Shown: positions 1-12,300 of the stretch, in pieces
How positions within the stretch are numbered: position 1 is the stretch's first letter
Layout of the letters: each line of letters opens with the position of its first letter
Source of the DNA: Torreya grandis
Taxonomy: Eukaryota; Streptophyta; Pinopsida; Cupressales; Taxaceae
Direction: 5' to 3'
DNA: 64,000 nucleotides
NCBI GenBank assembly: GCA_037957365.1
Contig: JARHVA010000021.1
Span: forward strand, 6,683,501 to 6,747,500
Translations under genes and position numbers: made by a program
Notes under the pieces: generated by a model
The model's database searches: none
Told to the model about the DNA's origin: nothing
The model's input: only the letters and a program-made list of their open reading frames with translations

Positions 1-529
1 TAAAACCTTACAAGTATTAGGAAACCACACACTCTACAACAATAGATAAATAACAGAAATACACAACAAAGATAATTAAATAGATAAAATATTGAACAAG
101 CATAAGATAAAACATAGGATTTACATGGTAAAACCTTAGCAAGCTAAGGAGACATCCACAGTGTAAGATATAAAGTTTTATTAATTCAAATATGAGTAGA
201 TTACATGCAAAATCATTGTGTAGATTACATACAAACTCGATAAAGATAGATGTGCCTGATTGGAAAAGTACCATTATGATTCCTCCTCCTAAAAATAGAG
301 TAAAAAAATTATAATAGGGCTTTCTTTCAAAAAATAGAATCCGATGGTATTTGACTTCCTAGAAATAGGGGTTTGACTCTTTAATTTTTTGTTTAAGAGG
401 CCCTATGACAATAGTGGGTGGGTGTATCCCTCCACACCCCTATCAAGGAGTGTGTTATAAACCACACCACAAAAGGATACAAAATTTAACTTTGTTGTCA
501 CATATCTAAAAATCTCTACCTTGACAACA
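1..529 (-). mobile_element. 3' LTR (partial) of a Ty1/copia element
   Basis: On the minus strand the copia coding remnant is followed by a stretch starting TGTTGTCAAGG at position 529, where a copia 3' LTR is expected. It runs off the window start. The lower part (about 110-190) contains wording typical of copia R-U5 regions: an AATAAA-like stretch, then GGTTTTACCATGTAAATC. The far end and any target duplication lie outside the window, so LTR length cannot be given. The start is inferred from position and the TG dinucleotide; no second LTR is visible for comparison. Confidence 0.5.
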
Positions 530-604
530 ATTTCTGCCTGATATCTTGCCAACCAACTCATCACCTTTTTTACAAGCCAAGAAAAACCAAACACCATTTT
601 ATCT

Positions 605-1370
605 ACTCTAACAAAATAGGATTTATCAACATATCAACACTATTTTACTATGTGTGAACCTTTTCAAGTGTTGCTTTTCTTTCATTAATTACATGTCTAA
701 CAAGATGGTACTTTACCATAATATGCTTTGTCCTATTATGATAAGCTAGATTCTTGGGCAATTAAATTGCACTATGACTATCATATAATACCTTCATTTT
801 ATATTGTTTTCTTCCAAACTCACCCAATAGGCCCTTTATCCAAATTGCCTCCTGACAAGCATGATAGGCAGCCACATATTCTATCTCGGTAGTTGATGCA
901 GCAATAATATTTTGAAGCTTTGACATCCAACTAATATGTTCACCTGCAAATGTAAAATTGTAACTAGATGTTGATCTTATTTTGTTTAGGTCTCCTAAAA
1001 AATCAAAATGAACATATCCATAAATAGAATCACTAGATCTATTGTATGTGATGCAATAGTCACTTATGCCTTACAAGTAGTGAAACACCACTTCACTGAT
1101 GCCCAATGTTCTTTACCTATATTTTCCATATATCTATTGAAAAATCCAACTGCATGTGAAATGTCCAACCCTGTACATACCATAGCATACATAAAACTTC
1201 TTGCTGCACTAGCATATGGTACATGAGACATATTATGTTTTTCTTTATCACTACTAGGACATAAACTTGATGAAAGCTTGAAATGGAAAGCAAAAAGGAT
1301 ACTAATTGGTTTCACATACTTTATACTAAATATGGTTAGTATATTTTCCAAATACCTTTGATGTGATAAC
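605..1370 (-). pseudogene. Ty1/copia pol remnant: RT C-terminus and RNase H
   Basis: The minus strand encodes the usual copia order: the RT tail, then 'VPYASAARSFMYAMVCTGLD' with 'GKEHWASVKW' (1064-1351), then the RNase H region with 'TTEIEYVAAYHACQEAIW' and 'LPKNLAYHNRTKHIMVKYH' (about 640-960). These are the family's conserved blocks, including the RNase H Glu (TTEIEY) and Asp (LYDSHSAI). Several in-frame stops and a frame change after 1064 show it is dead. Nothing upstream of the RT tail (gag, protease, integrase) is recognisable above 1370, so the element is 5'-truncated or replaced. Family assignment is firm; exact ends are approximate. Confidence 0.85.
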
Positions 1371-2855
1371 TATAGATATCCAATTCCTATCACTATTTTG
1401 TTGAAATTATCAATCTAAATGATATTCTATGACAATGCACAATGTAGACCAAATCACTAAATCACTTTAAATTATTTGAACTTGTCACATATAGGTGTCG
1501 ATTTGTGATAATATATCCTTGAATGAGGAAATATATTTTTTGTGATTATTATCTTTTCTTAAATCATTTTGAGTCAAATTTGGACCACACAAAATGACAT
1601 CTTGGACCACTAAATTCTTCTAATTTGATAGCACACATCACGTGCATGTGTTATTTTGTATCCATAATATCCTAATTGGGGTATTTTCTTGTACACAACT
1701 AAAAATTTCTTTTAATTATACTCTAGTCAAATTATGACTCAGTAAAATGATATTTCCTACCCCATTGATTAAACGTGTAATAGATTTTGAAAGAATTACA
1801 GAAAATCAATCAAAGCACTTAAGTAAATTAAACCAAATCAAGAGCTTAAGTAAAAATTCCATAAAAGTTGTTGAATATCTAATTATTAGAAATTCATCAT
1901 TCAATTACGCATCATCCCATGACATCATCAATGGGGTGGCATCCATAAACCATTAATGGGATAAATATTAGAATTAATCCCTCCCATGCCTCATCAATGC
2001 CCCATTCTTCTAAATATTAATGACATTATTTATTTCTTATCTCTCTAAAATTGAATCAGTCCATGGCCACACATCTTGATCTCTTGATCTCAAAGTGGAT
2101 AGTCATGGCTAATCATGAACATTTTCAGAAAGCTATAAATAAGAGGGACAAGACCACCTTTTTTAAGCTTCAATTATACAAAATTAATATGAGTAAATTT
2201 CTATATACAATCTTTACTTATTCACATCAAATTGAAAAATCTTGTGAGCCAAAGCCATTGGTTCACTAGGAGATGATGGAGGCTCATACTACTCTTCATT
2301 GGCAAAGACTTGGAGCATCAAATCCATGGAAAAGCATGTTTTTTGACCTCTTATGAGGGAAAATATCTACTTGAAAGGTTTTATTTTATTTGTTTCTTAA
2401 TTAGCGCTTTAAAGTCATTAGAAATGCCCCTTAAGGGAGTAAGCTTGATAAGTTAGGTATTTATGCTTATGTTGGAGATTTATTAACTAACCCATGATCT
2501 AACCTTATATCATAATCCTATTCTACATTTTGGCATGTCCAATGGGACCATACATCTCACACATCTCTTGATCCTTCTAATTTTGCATTCAGACCCTCTT
2601 TTGAGGCTATTTTGCACTTATTTTCTCTCATTTTACATTTTTATGATGTCTGGACTAATCGATGAATTTGACCTATAAAATAGTGAAATTGGCCTAACAT
2701 AAACAAGAATGCCCTGTGGAATGGCATAATCAACCTATGCAATAGTGAAATCGATCATGTGAATGGAAAAATCATTTTTTCTATTTCTTGTCTCCGTCCA
2801 TATGTTTTATAGAGAATGACAAAATCAACCTGGAGATTGGTATGTTCAACCTTAT
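1371..2855. other. AT-rich stretch without recognisable genes
   Basis: I see no conserved protein domain here. Short open frames at 1747-1956 and 2051-2269 resemble no family I know. From about 2650 to 2850 there is a loose, degenerate repetition of phrases like 'aatagtgaaatcg' and 'aatcaacct', probably very old repeat sequence. Similar phrases recur at about 7090-7260. Confidence 0.4.
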
Positions 2856-3296
2856 TGGTTTAGAATATTTATTATTCCATTATTTATTAAATGGATAATC
2901 CCTACACATGTAGCTTTAGATTGCTTAGGTGATTATTTCATCTACTGTAGTTAGTTGCCTCTTATCTTAGCTGAGTGGTTGTTACACATTTGTTCTTCAA
3001 TGGTCTACTCTCATTAGTTCCATGATTCTAGGTGGAAGTTGCATGTTCTTTTTTATATATAAGGCACCTATTGTAAATTTATTAATCAATCCAGATTTAT
3101 GTGGAGTATTTATTGTTTTTCTCTAATGATTTTTCAATATTCTTTCATCGGTGGTTTCAATTACTTTCAATTGTGTGATATGTGATTGCTTGACTCACAT
3201 GATCACTTCACCATGGTCATTCATTGATTCTTGAATTGCATGATCACTTCACCATGGCCATTTGTTAATCCTTTGATCCTAGATGCAACTATTTCA
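2856..3296 (+). repeat. 5' LTR of the 2856-6994 element
   Basis: Starts TGGTTTAGAATATTTATT and ends ...ACTATTTCA immediately before the primer binding site. It matches 6552-6994 along its whole length with scattered substitutions and small indels, for example the shared phrases 'ttaaatggataatc' and 'catgatcacttcaccatgg'. Confidence 0.8.
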
Positions 3297-3311
3297 TGGT
3301 ATCAAAGTGCC
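3297..3311 (+). other. Primer binding site, initiator tRNA-Met type
   Basis: TGGTATCAAAGTGCC follows the left LTR directly. The plant initiator-Met site begins TGGTATCAGAGC, so this copy matches with one or two changes. It defines the 5' LTR and the strand. Confidence 0.75.
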
Positions 3312-6300
3312 AATCCATGTTTAAAGATTGTTTGGTTTGTTGTTAGTTTTGTTTAAAATTTGAGAGTTTATTTTGTCAAATAGATTTTGCTCCATCCTTC
3401 TGGGTCAACATTCACTTCGATGTAATTTTTAATATTTATCAAATTTGGTTCTATGTGGTCGCATTATGTATTAGCATGTAAATTTGTGAGAAGGGATTCC
3501 ACTACTCTTGGTAACCAAAAGACACTAGTGGATTTTTTTTGTTTACCGTTTTTAGGGTATTTCTGCACTATGAAGGAAGCATGCAGTTTTCTATACAGTC
3601 CTTGATCTCCATGGATAAATCAATGGCCTAGTTGGGGTGATTTCTACCCATTCAATACCTTCACACCTCATTATCATGTTCATCTTTTTCTAGACCATAA
3701 TCACAGGTTTTGAAGGTGATAACAGAAAAAGATCTGGAAGCATTTGCGTGATGTTAATTATTGTCAAGTGTGCTACCATATTTTCTCTTAATAGACCATT
3801 AATATGTAGATTTTTAATGATTCTCATCACCTGAGAACATATAATATGTTGTAAGAGCTGCTTGTTGAACATGAAACTAGTCAAGCTCTGAATCTTCTAG
3901 AGGAGGCCATCAAATGTTAGCCATTGCTTGACTAATTGATAGGTTGTTTTTTCATTACACTTTGACACTGATATTATGTAATTATTCAACCATCATTGTA
4001 TTCTATTTATTCTATTTGGTTATGATATTCATGATGGAGACACTATTTAAAGTTATTTGTACTAGTTATTGTTTGCTCGGTGGTGCAGGTCCCTTCGCCA
4101 ATGACACCAAATTCAAATCATCCTAAAGTAGATTTTGTATCATTGTTATTATTAAGGAGTGTTGGTGGTGGGATTTGAAACCTCAGCCTATTATTTGCAT
4201 TTACAGTTGGAGGAAAAATTGTGAATGGGAATGTGAATCAGACTATCCAATAAAAGAATCACTCATTACACTTTCATTCTCCCTAGCCTTGGAACGAACA
4301 CCTCCCTCCTTACAACGATGATCACCCTAATTTATAGACCTGTGACCTCCCATTGCATCATTGTACAACTCAAACATAGTGTTTTCTATTTCAGATGGCA
4401 TAGATCTATAGACCTCTTCTCCATAGTACTACCCACCTCTCCTCTTTTCAAAGTCATAAAGATGTAAACCTAAACTTTTGTTTCCCTAATAGCTATATAT
4501 TTTATTAAATGAGCCCTAAAACAATTAATGCCACTTTTAATTTAAATTGAAATAAATTTCTTTTTGTTCATTAGGATTTTATTTTAATCATCGATGTAAT
4601 AACTTCTTAAAATGAAGCTATTTTTTGTTTTACAATGTATATACTCGAGTGTATAGGGACACATTTTTTGTATTTAGTTGTTTTAAGAAGGTCCATAATT
4701 CCATGTCAATTTCAGTGAGTGGATAGAAGCCTATTTTACCCCTTGTTTATTTATACATTTAATTTTTTTATGTAAATTTAAATAAATAGGCTATTAATGA
4801 TGGGAAATGTATTTTTCTATAAATTTTGACTAGTAAGTCAGAATTGAGTGTCATTTTTTTTAAAATTGCATATTTTTATACCCTTTTTCCATTGGTATAC
4901 ATTCTTTTTTAAAATTCACTAAAGTTATAAAGTGTGGGTTGCCTATGCTTTGGGACCTACTAGTTTATGCATTGTATTTCATGCACCTATTGCTCACATA
5001 TGGATGGATTTTTGGTTGTCTGACATCCCCATTTTGAGTGTGCATTATCCCTTATCACTCCAACATTGATTTCTCACTTGGATTAATTCTTAGTTGTGAC
5101 TAACATCTCATTTATGAATGTGCTTCAGGGGTTTATTGTAGTTTCTACTATGAAGTATTTCACTTCTTTAGTGTCTTCTCATAGTCATGATGACTCTATA
5201 TGAGAGACTCTAGAGGAGGAGATTGAGTCTACACCAGTGGTTCTTCTCAAAAAGGCAAATTATGTTTCATTTCATGCTTACATGGAACACTTACTCACAC
5301 ACAAGAATCATGTTCCATTATTATATGGATATATTCTTGCACCCATTCATTATTTGGTTCAATAAGTGGGCTAATACATGTGACAAGGTTTTTTCCACCC
5401 TATTACTACATGTTTCTATGGATCTTCATTTTCATGTGGAATATATAGAGCATCCCTACATTGTTTAGAACATCCTATAGTCTCTTTTTGAAGATCCTAC
5501 TATGACCTACATCACTCCTCCTCTTATTATCTCTTTTGAGACTATTGTACTTTTTCCTCCTATTTTAATTTTTTGTGATGACACATACATGGTGAACAGT
5601 GTTCTTTCTTCTATCGAGACTCCACTAAAGGATTTGATTCTGTGAGACATTCATTATCTTATTACAGATTTTACATCTTTTCCTGTGAAAATTGTTGCTT
5701 TTCCAAAGCCTCCATAAACTTTACTAATTTTAGTGAGAGTATACACATTAAGAGTATCAATGACTCATATGTTTATGTGGACATTCATCATACAAATTTG
5801 AGTGCTTTATTTGTAGACCAGTCTTGAGTTTCAACAGTTGTTTAGCCTTACTCTCATATTTACATGGACATTTCTTTTATGAATTTTCATGCCACGCTTC
5901 TTCTTTAGGTGTAATGAGGGTACTTATAAACCCTCATGTTCTCTCCCCTTCATTATATGCTTCATTATTGTCATTTTATGTAGTTAGGCTTGTGATTCCT
6001 AATTAGACTTTTGCATATTTGAGCACTAGCAAGGAGACTTTTGAGCATTTTCTAGAGATGTACATCATGATTCCTATCTATATTCCACTTGAATAGGAAT
6101 TCAACAACTTGATAGCTTGAGGTTTGTTTCTTCTAAAAGGAAGAGAAAACATTTCTTATAAATGGATCTACTACAACATTTACCATGCAACTTTTTTCAC
6201 TTACTTTCTCTCTTCTCTTTATGGAGGAACACATCCTTCATATTTTGTAGGATACTGAGATCATTGCTATATACTTGGCTACATCAGGGCTCATTATCAG

Positions 6301-6551
6301 TACCCAATTTTATATCCCACCTAAGTTATGCTTAAGCGGGGGTGGGGGGGGGGGGGGGGGGTTGTTGGAGTGGGATTTCTATTCCTACCTTCTCTTCTTT
6401 GTCTTTATTTTTGAGGGAGTTTTTTTTCCAGTGGGTTTTCTCCTTTTACTCAAATTGAGAGTTACATTATATATGGGTACCTCATCAAAGCTTGTTGTTG
6501 GAACCTATTTTATTCTTTTCTGCCCATCTAATATATGCTTAAAGTGGGTTT
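3312..6551 (+). other. Internal region of the 2856-6994 element, no recognised domains
   Basis: Contains short frames (for example 5223-5468, 5642-5827, 5824-6006, all plus strand) that could be fragments of one former ORF from about 5090 to 6560, because they follow one another closely. None shows RT, integrase or protease motifs. A run of 18 G lies at 6344-6361. Just before the right LTR the purine-rich stretch AAAGTGGG (6541-6548) is a reasonable polypurine tract. Confidence 0.4.
6344..6361 (+). repeat. Homopolymer of 18 G, preceded by GGGGGT
   Basis: Directly readable. The preceding context 'cttaagcgggggt' resembles the polypurine context at 6538-6548 ('cttaaagtggg'), so it may be a second, expanded polypurine tract. 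Length is prone to sequencing error and slippage. Confidence 0.9.
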
Positions 6552-6994
6552 TGATGTAGAATATTTATTATTCCATTTATTTATTAAATGGATAATCTCT
6601 ACACATGTAGCTTCAACTTGCATAGGTGAATCTTTAGTCTATGGTAGTTAGTTGCCACTTGTCTTAGCTACGTGGTTGTTACATATTTGTTCTCCACTAG
6701 TCTATTATCAGTTAACTCCATGATTTTAGGTGGAAGTTAAATGTTCTTTCTCCTATCTAAGACACCTATTATAAATCTATTAATAAATCCATATTTATGT
6801 GGAGTATTTATTATTTTTCTCTAATGCTTCTGTAATATTATTTCATCAGTGGTTTCAATTGCTTTTATCTATGTGATGTGTGTTTGCTTGACTCGCATTA
6901 TCACATCACCATTACCATTCATTGATGCTTTAATTGCATGATCACTTCACCATGGCCATTCATTGATCTGTTAATCTTGGTTTCATCTCTTTCA
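6552..6994 (+). repeat. 3' LTR of the 2856-6994 element
   Basis: Starts TGATGTAGAATATTTATT, collinear with 2856-3296. Its right end is uncertain by about 10 bases, because the last stretch aligns poorly with the left LTR. The sequence that follows (tttcaaacatgtggaatgatg...) is also found at 9149 and 23060 without this LTR, which marks the edge. Confidence 0.75.
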
Positions 6995-8370
6995 AACATG
7001 TGGAATGATGGGTTTTCCAATAGAATAGTGAGATTATCTTGGACCAAAAACCTACAAGTAAATTTTGTGTTAATTTAATTTAATTTTATTTTTATCATTT
7101 TAGTGAGATACCCCTACACATTGGTGAAAATACCCTACTAATCAGTGATATCACCATGTAATTAGTGGAATCACAAATGTTGTCTTTTCTATCTCTATCT
7201 TTTAGTGGAATCATCCTGAAATATAGTATAATCACATTGTTAAATAGTGAAAACACTCAACATAACAACATGATTGACATGTGTTGAAAAATAGAGAACT
7301 AAAAATAGTAAGTTACATACTTTTTTGATAATTATACACCCCCATTTTGACTTATAATACTCTATTTTTAGGCTTTAAGATACTTAGTTTCAATTTTGTA
7401 ATAATAAAAAGAAATTTTCACTTCATATCTCATTTGGTGTTGTAAAATGAACTCAAACTTTAGTTAAGTGCTCATAATAGCTTTTTATTTTTGATTTTTA
7501 TTGTGTGTTTGTTTAAAAAAACAAGTTTAGCATGTATGTTCTCCCTCAGTCCCCTTTATAGAAATTGGGTGATCCAAAAAGGCTTCACTTATTACTTTTT
7601 ATCACTTTTTTAAAGAATGAAAGGAAAGTTTTTAAGGCCTTTTCCAAAATCTGAGTGAATTGGGTGATATCAAAATAACCCTAAAGTCCTACAATTTTTA
7701 TTCTTGGCATCTTGGCTTGTGGATAGGATTTCATAACCTCCCCATGGGTTATATAGAGAAATGTTGACCCAGATATTCATCTTCCAACATCATTTCAAAC
7801 TCATTCCATGGTATGGGTACTTAAATTGAGGTTGAGTTGCTAGGATGCTTGTTTGAGAGGTTAAACAAGATCCATTATTAAGAGACTACCTTAGAATGTA
7901 GGTTTAACTTGGACATCACACTACACTAAGAAATTGATGGATGTATTAGTTTTGAAAAAGATAAGACCTTTTTACAACAATACAATTAACATGTATCTAA
8001 ATGACGTGTTGTGCCCTAGTGTTAATCACACATATGGTACCATATAGAATGTACAAAAATTGATAGTTTTTAGAAAAATCCCATTTTTCTTGGAGTATTA
8101 TTGTTGTAAGGAAAGTAGCCTAAAGTTTTAGGTTGTTGTACAATATCTTGAGAGAAGAGGGGGCCTAAAAACCCTACTTTTCATGTGCATCTAATTTTAT
8201 TAGATTTATAATTTATTTCTTCTCAAGGAGTATATAGATGTAATCCAAAAGCATGAAGCCACCTTGTTAGTTTGCCAGGATAAAGATGTTCACCTTGGTG
8301 TTGTTGTTTTTCTTGTTTATTTACATAGTATTTTGAGTCTAAAAAACTATTTATGAATTAAAAATTCATC
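6988..8370. repeat. Repeat-derived flank without genes
   Basis: The first 120 bases (about 6988-7108) match 9149-9263 and 23060-23174, the left flank of element E. Beyond that I find no recognisable coding sequence. Bases 7090-7260 carry degenerate repetition of 'agtggaatcac'-like phrases similar to about 2650-2850. Confidence 0.5.
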
Positions 8371-9263
8371 AAAAACCAAACACTTGTACACCCATTTCTT
8401 TTGAAAAAAAAACATTACGGTAGTCAAATCCAAATCACTTTCTTCCTCGTTCAAAATTTAAATAACATCACTGTATTTGTATTTGTAAAAGAGAATTATT
8501 ACATTGTTTGTATGAGTCTAGAACCATTCATCACTTTGTAAATCTACAAGACCTTTTCTAATCCAAATTTAAAATCTTGTCTTTCTAATTTCTAATCCAA
8601 ATGCTATTCGTTTTACCTTTCATGTTTGGTTTGAGTAACTTGGATGAGATTTTTTGTTTGGATTGAAGGCCATTTTGTCTAGACTCTTTTATCATTCCAT
8701 TCTTATTTTGGACTTATATGATCTTGTATTCACACACACTCTAAGTTCTTGGACTAGTCTACCTTCTTTACCATGTGGCATTGTATTATTGCCCATTTAG
8801 TTTAGGATTTATGCTTAGTAATTATTGTGTTAATTCACATCTTGAACTTCTTAGCTCACATTTTATTCTTATTGATCTGAAAAAATTTCTTCTAGATTCT
8901 CTATCCATAACTCATCGCAGTTGTGCTTAGATTTTTATGATATTAACATGCTTTGAACTTAGAGTTTTGTGTGCTAAATTACACCCTATGTTCCAAGATT
9001 ATTTTACCCTATTCTAATTGATGATTTAAACCAACCAAGGTTGAGTAATTTTTTAACCTCTTTCTTCTAATTATGTGGCACTATGCCATTTCCTTTTATT
9101 ATAGTCTCGTTCTACCTTGTCTTTGTTTGATTGAAGAGTCTAAAACACCTTTCAAACATATGGAATGATGGGTTTGCCAATAGAATAGTGAGATTATCCT
9201 AGATAAAAAACCTACAAGTAAATTTTATGTTTCTTTTATTTTCTTTCATTTTTATCATTTTAG

Positions 9264-9354
9264 TGGGGCAGAATAGGGATTGATAACATTGATTATTCAC
9301 AACTTGTTTTGAGTTTGTTTGTGTAATTTGCATATGATTTACATCTAGTGGTTA
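9264..9354 (-). repeat. Left part of an LTR of element E (left duplicate)
   Basis: TGGGGCAGAATAGGG...CATCTAGTGGTTA matches the beginning of the complete E LTR at 44154-44635 and is interrupted by the giant-LTR element after GGTTA. It is preceded by TTTAG (9259-9263). TATAG follows the far E LTR (44636-44640), giving a 4/5 match that fits an old target duplication. Confidence 0.6.
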
Positions 9355-12300
9355 TGTTGTTAACAAATTATACACCCTAGGACACTATTAATCTCCATCA
9401 ATATTATGAAACATTGAATCATATCTCAAGTTTTTGGGAAGTTTTAAGAGAGATGAATCTCTAAGATTGAAAGGGCTAGGTCCCTGAATTCTTCTTTCTC
9501 TAAGTGCCTATCACCTAATCTATGCTTGTTCATGAAAAGAGTTAAGAATTTGTATAAAATGGAAACTATACTAAAGAGGTGATCAACCAAGAATATATCC
9601 CACAAAATATCATACTTATACTAAGAAATAATGCTTTCCAAGACCAATTCTATGGAATGAAGGATCCTAACATAGTGTTTCAATGTGAATGTAATATGCT
9701 TGAGACAATCAACAAGATACTTGACCTAAGGGGTAGATTTCACACCATAGATATAATTGCATACTTTAAAGGGAGCTTAGTAAATTCAACACACTTCACA
9801 TGACCTGTTAACATTATAACTCTTGCATAAACATGAAGGATAAAGGGAGTAAGGATGATATTATCACTTAGTTCCACTATACATCACTCACACACTTAGA
9901 CAAAAATATTTAAAAATTAGAATTAGACATGAATTCAATGTTAAAAATAAAAGTGTAATGTCATTTTATCAAGGATTCAACATATCAAATTGTGGTCTCT
10001 TTTATAATGGCCAAAATGGCTCAATTTATAGAACTTTGAGGAAGAGAGAGAGAAGAGAGGTTGAAGAGGCAGAAAGACATGTGTCACTAATGTGAATATC
10101 AATTAAAAATTCATGAGAGAGAGAGAGGTATGGGTTGATCCATTTCATGTGACGAATTACAAATGTCATTTCCAATCATCCAAGACCTACAAATAGTCAA
10201 GAAACTCCTTTTTTATGCACAAAAAAATGTCCTTCATGTTTGGCCTTATAAAACTATCCTAAGTCTAAAACTGATAATTTTTATGATTAATATAATTAAG
10301 AGGGGTTACTAATAATATCTCACATTCATTGGTGGTGGGGGGATCCTAACCTTACTATCATCCTATCCATGCATGATCATACTTGGCAGTCTCAAAATAG
10401 CCCTTTTCCCTTCACCTCTCACACTTGTCACCTTAAGTATATAAAAATATGAAATATGATACATAAAATAAGAGTAATTAAATGTTTAAGGAGTTATCAT
10501 AACATTATTTATAATAAATTAGCCTTAAAAGACTCCTAAAATGAAGATTCACTATTTTCTCCAAGTCCTCTCTAGTTGGGTCACTGGACTGGATGAAATG
10601 GGAGAATTAGTAAGAAAACTTATAAGATTATAAAATTGATAAAATTACCATGAGGGCTTATAAAAATTCCTGAAATTTACTTCAAAAGTTATTTGGTCTC
10701 CTAAAAGTTCACCATGCTTGTAAAACACCAAAAATGGTCAAAATAAGCCTTGTTTTGCCCTATTATGTATAGGTCCTTATATAAAAATTGTATTTTGGGG
10801 TTACTCAGAGAGTATTATAAATTTAAAAAAAAATTCATGGCATTTAAATTCCATTTGTGTGCTTAATTTTCAATTTCTTCCCAGTTGAGTCCTTGATAAG
10901 GATTTACAAGGGGTTTAAAGTGATTTTCATTCTTAGTATTCATTCATAGCCATGGAACATTGTAATTATGATACAATTACACTTATGGATGTTAAAGGAC
11001 ATCCATAAACTTAATTAAATGGCTCAAGGTCCCATGAAAATCTTGGTGGAAGTTCTAAGCACTTGAAGTTGACATTCAAGCTCATTTTTTGCTTCCTGGT
11101 GGGGTCTGAATGCTTTCTAAGCCAAAAATGGCTTCTTGGAACTTTATTTGAAAAAAAAGTGTTGTAAAATATATATACATACCTTTAAAAATTATTCCAA
11201 CATTTATTATGGATTTTGAAAAGATTGAAATGGGAACTTACCCCTGTTTGATTTTAGACCTAGACCTTGCCAATAGGTCTGCCTACATCTCTGAGCTCCT
11301 CTTAACTTTCCAATGGTTATAATTGAAATTTTATGGGTTTAAAACACCAAAATAAATATTTAATCATGAATTTATCACATGCAAGCCATATATTAGGTTA
11401 AAAATGCATATGACCTCCAAATTGGCTTCTAGCCCTAAGGTTTTCATTCACACTTGACAGTAACCCTTGTTGTGTAGGATGCCCTATTTTCTCTCAAGCC
11501 ATATATAAAGGTTTATTAGGTTCTTCCATGTTTAAAAAAACTATTAAAACCTTATGGAATAATAAAATTTGTCTCTGGTTCAACATTATTCACTTTTCCC
11601 CAGAACTACCATTCTTGTGCATGACAATTTTTTTGTGAAATTTAATTATTTTATAAGATTAAAAAGGTAATAATGACAATTTATACCAAATTTTTTAATT
11701 TTATTCCATGGTTATGGGGTCTATCCTTCCCAATTTCTTCAAAAAATGGGTAAAAACCTTATTTTTGCATGTTCTTATCCAAACCTCCTCATGGATGCTC
11801 CTTCCAAACCTATTTTATGCTTAAAAGTTTTTAATTAATTATAATTACAATAATTTAATTATTTTTTAACCTAGGTATCAAATTAACATATCTCTCCTAA
11901 GTGGAATCCCCAAACTCACCTCTTGAAACAAGGTTTTCCCTACACTGCATGTACGGATTGAGTCCATTTGATATGATAAAATGACCTTGGGTATATTTAT
12001 GATATTTTGGACATATAATTTCATCAATTTTATCTTGAGGAATACTCATTATACTTTTTTAAACTCTCCTTCCCTCCTTGGGCACCAAACTTTCATCATG
12101 TCCCTCTCTTGCTTATGACCCTGTCTAACTATGATAGTGAACATGGTATCTCATTTTAAGTGCATTTATTTGGAGATTTTTAACAACGTTTCAAAAAAAA
12201 TTATAGTACATTTTTGACTCAGCTACATATTCCAATATGAACCATATTCCAAACCTATCATCTTGGTCCTTTTAGGCCTTTCAATTGCTCACTATCCTCT

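Larger units (their letters stand above)
2856..6994 (+). mobile_element. LTR retrotransposon, non-autonomous, about 4.1 kb
   Basis: Two direct repeats of about 440 bp (2856-3296 and 6552-6994) flank an internal region of about 3.25 kb. The primer binding site directly after the left repeat fixes the plus orientation. The internal region has scattered short frames but no protease, RT, RNase H, integrase or Gag motif that I recognise, so this looks like a large non-autonomous derivative or a heavily decayed element. No convincing 5-bp target duplication is visible (CTTAT left, AACAT right), so the outer ends may be eroded or misplaced by a few bases. Confidence 0.8.

Noticed and set aside
1747..2269. 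Two short plus-strand frames
   Set aside because: No family resemblance, no splice context and typical of chance frames in AT-rich DNA.
6275..6559. Plus-strand frame with a polyglycine run
   Set aside because: The run is the G18 homopolymer; the rest overlaps the LTR edge and has no domain.
9579..9803. Plus-strand frame repeated at 32764-32973
   Set aside because: It lies within the giant LTRs at the same relative place in all copies, has no domain and is interrupted in B and C. Considered LTR sequence.
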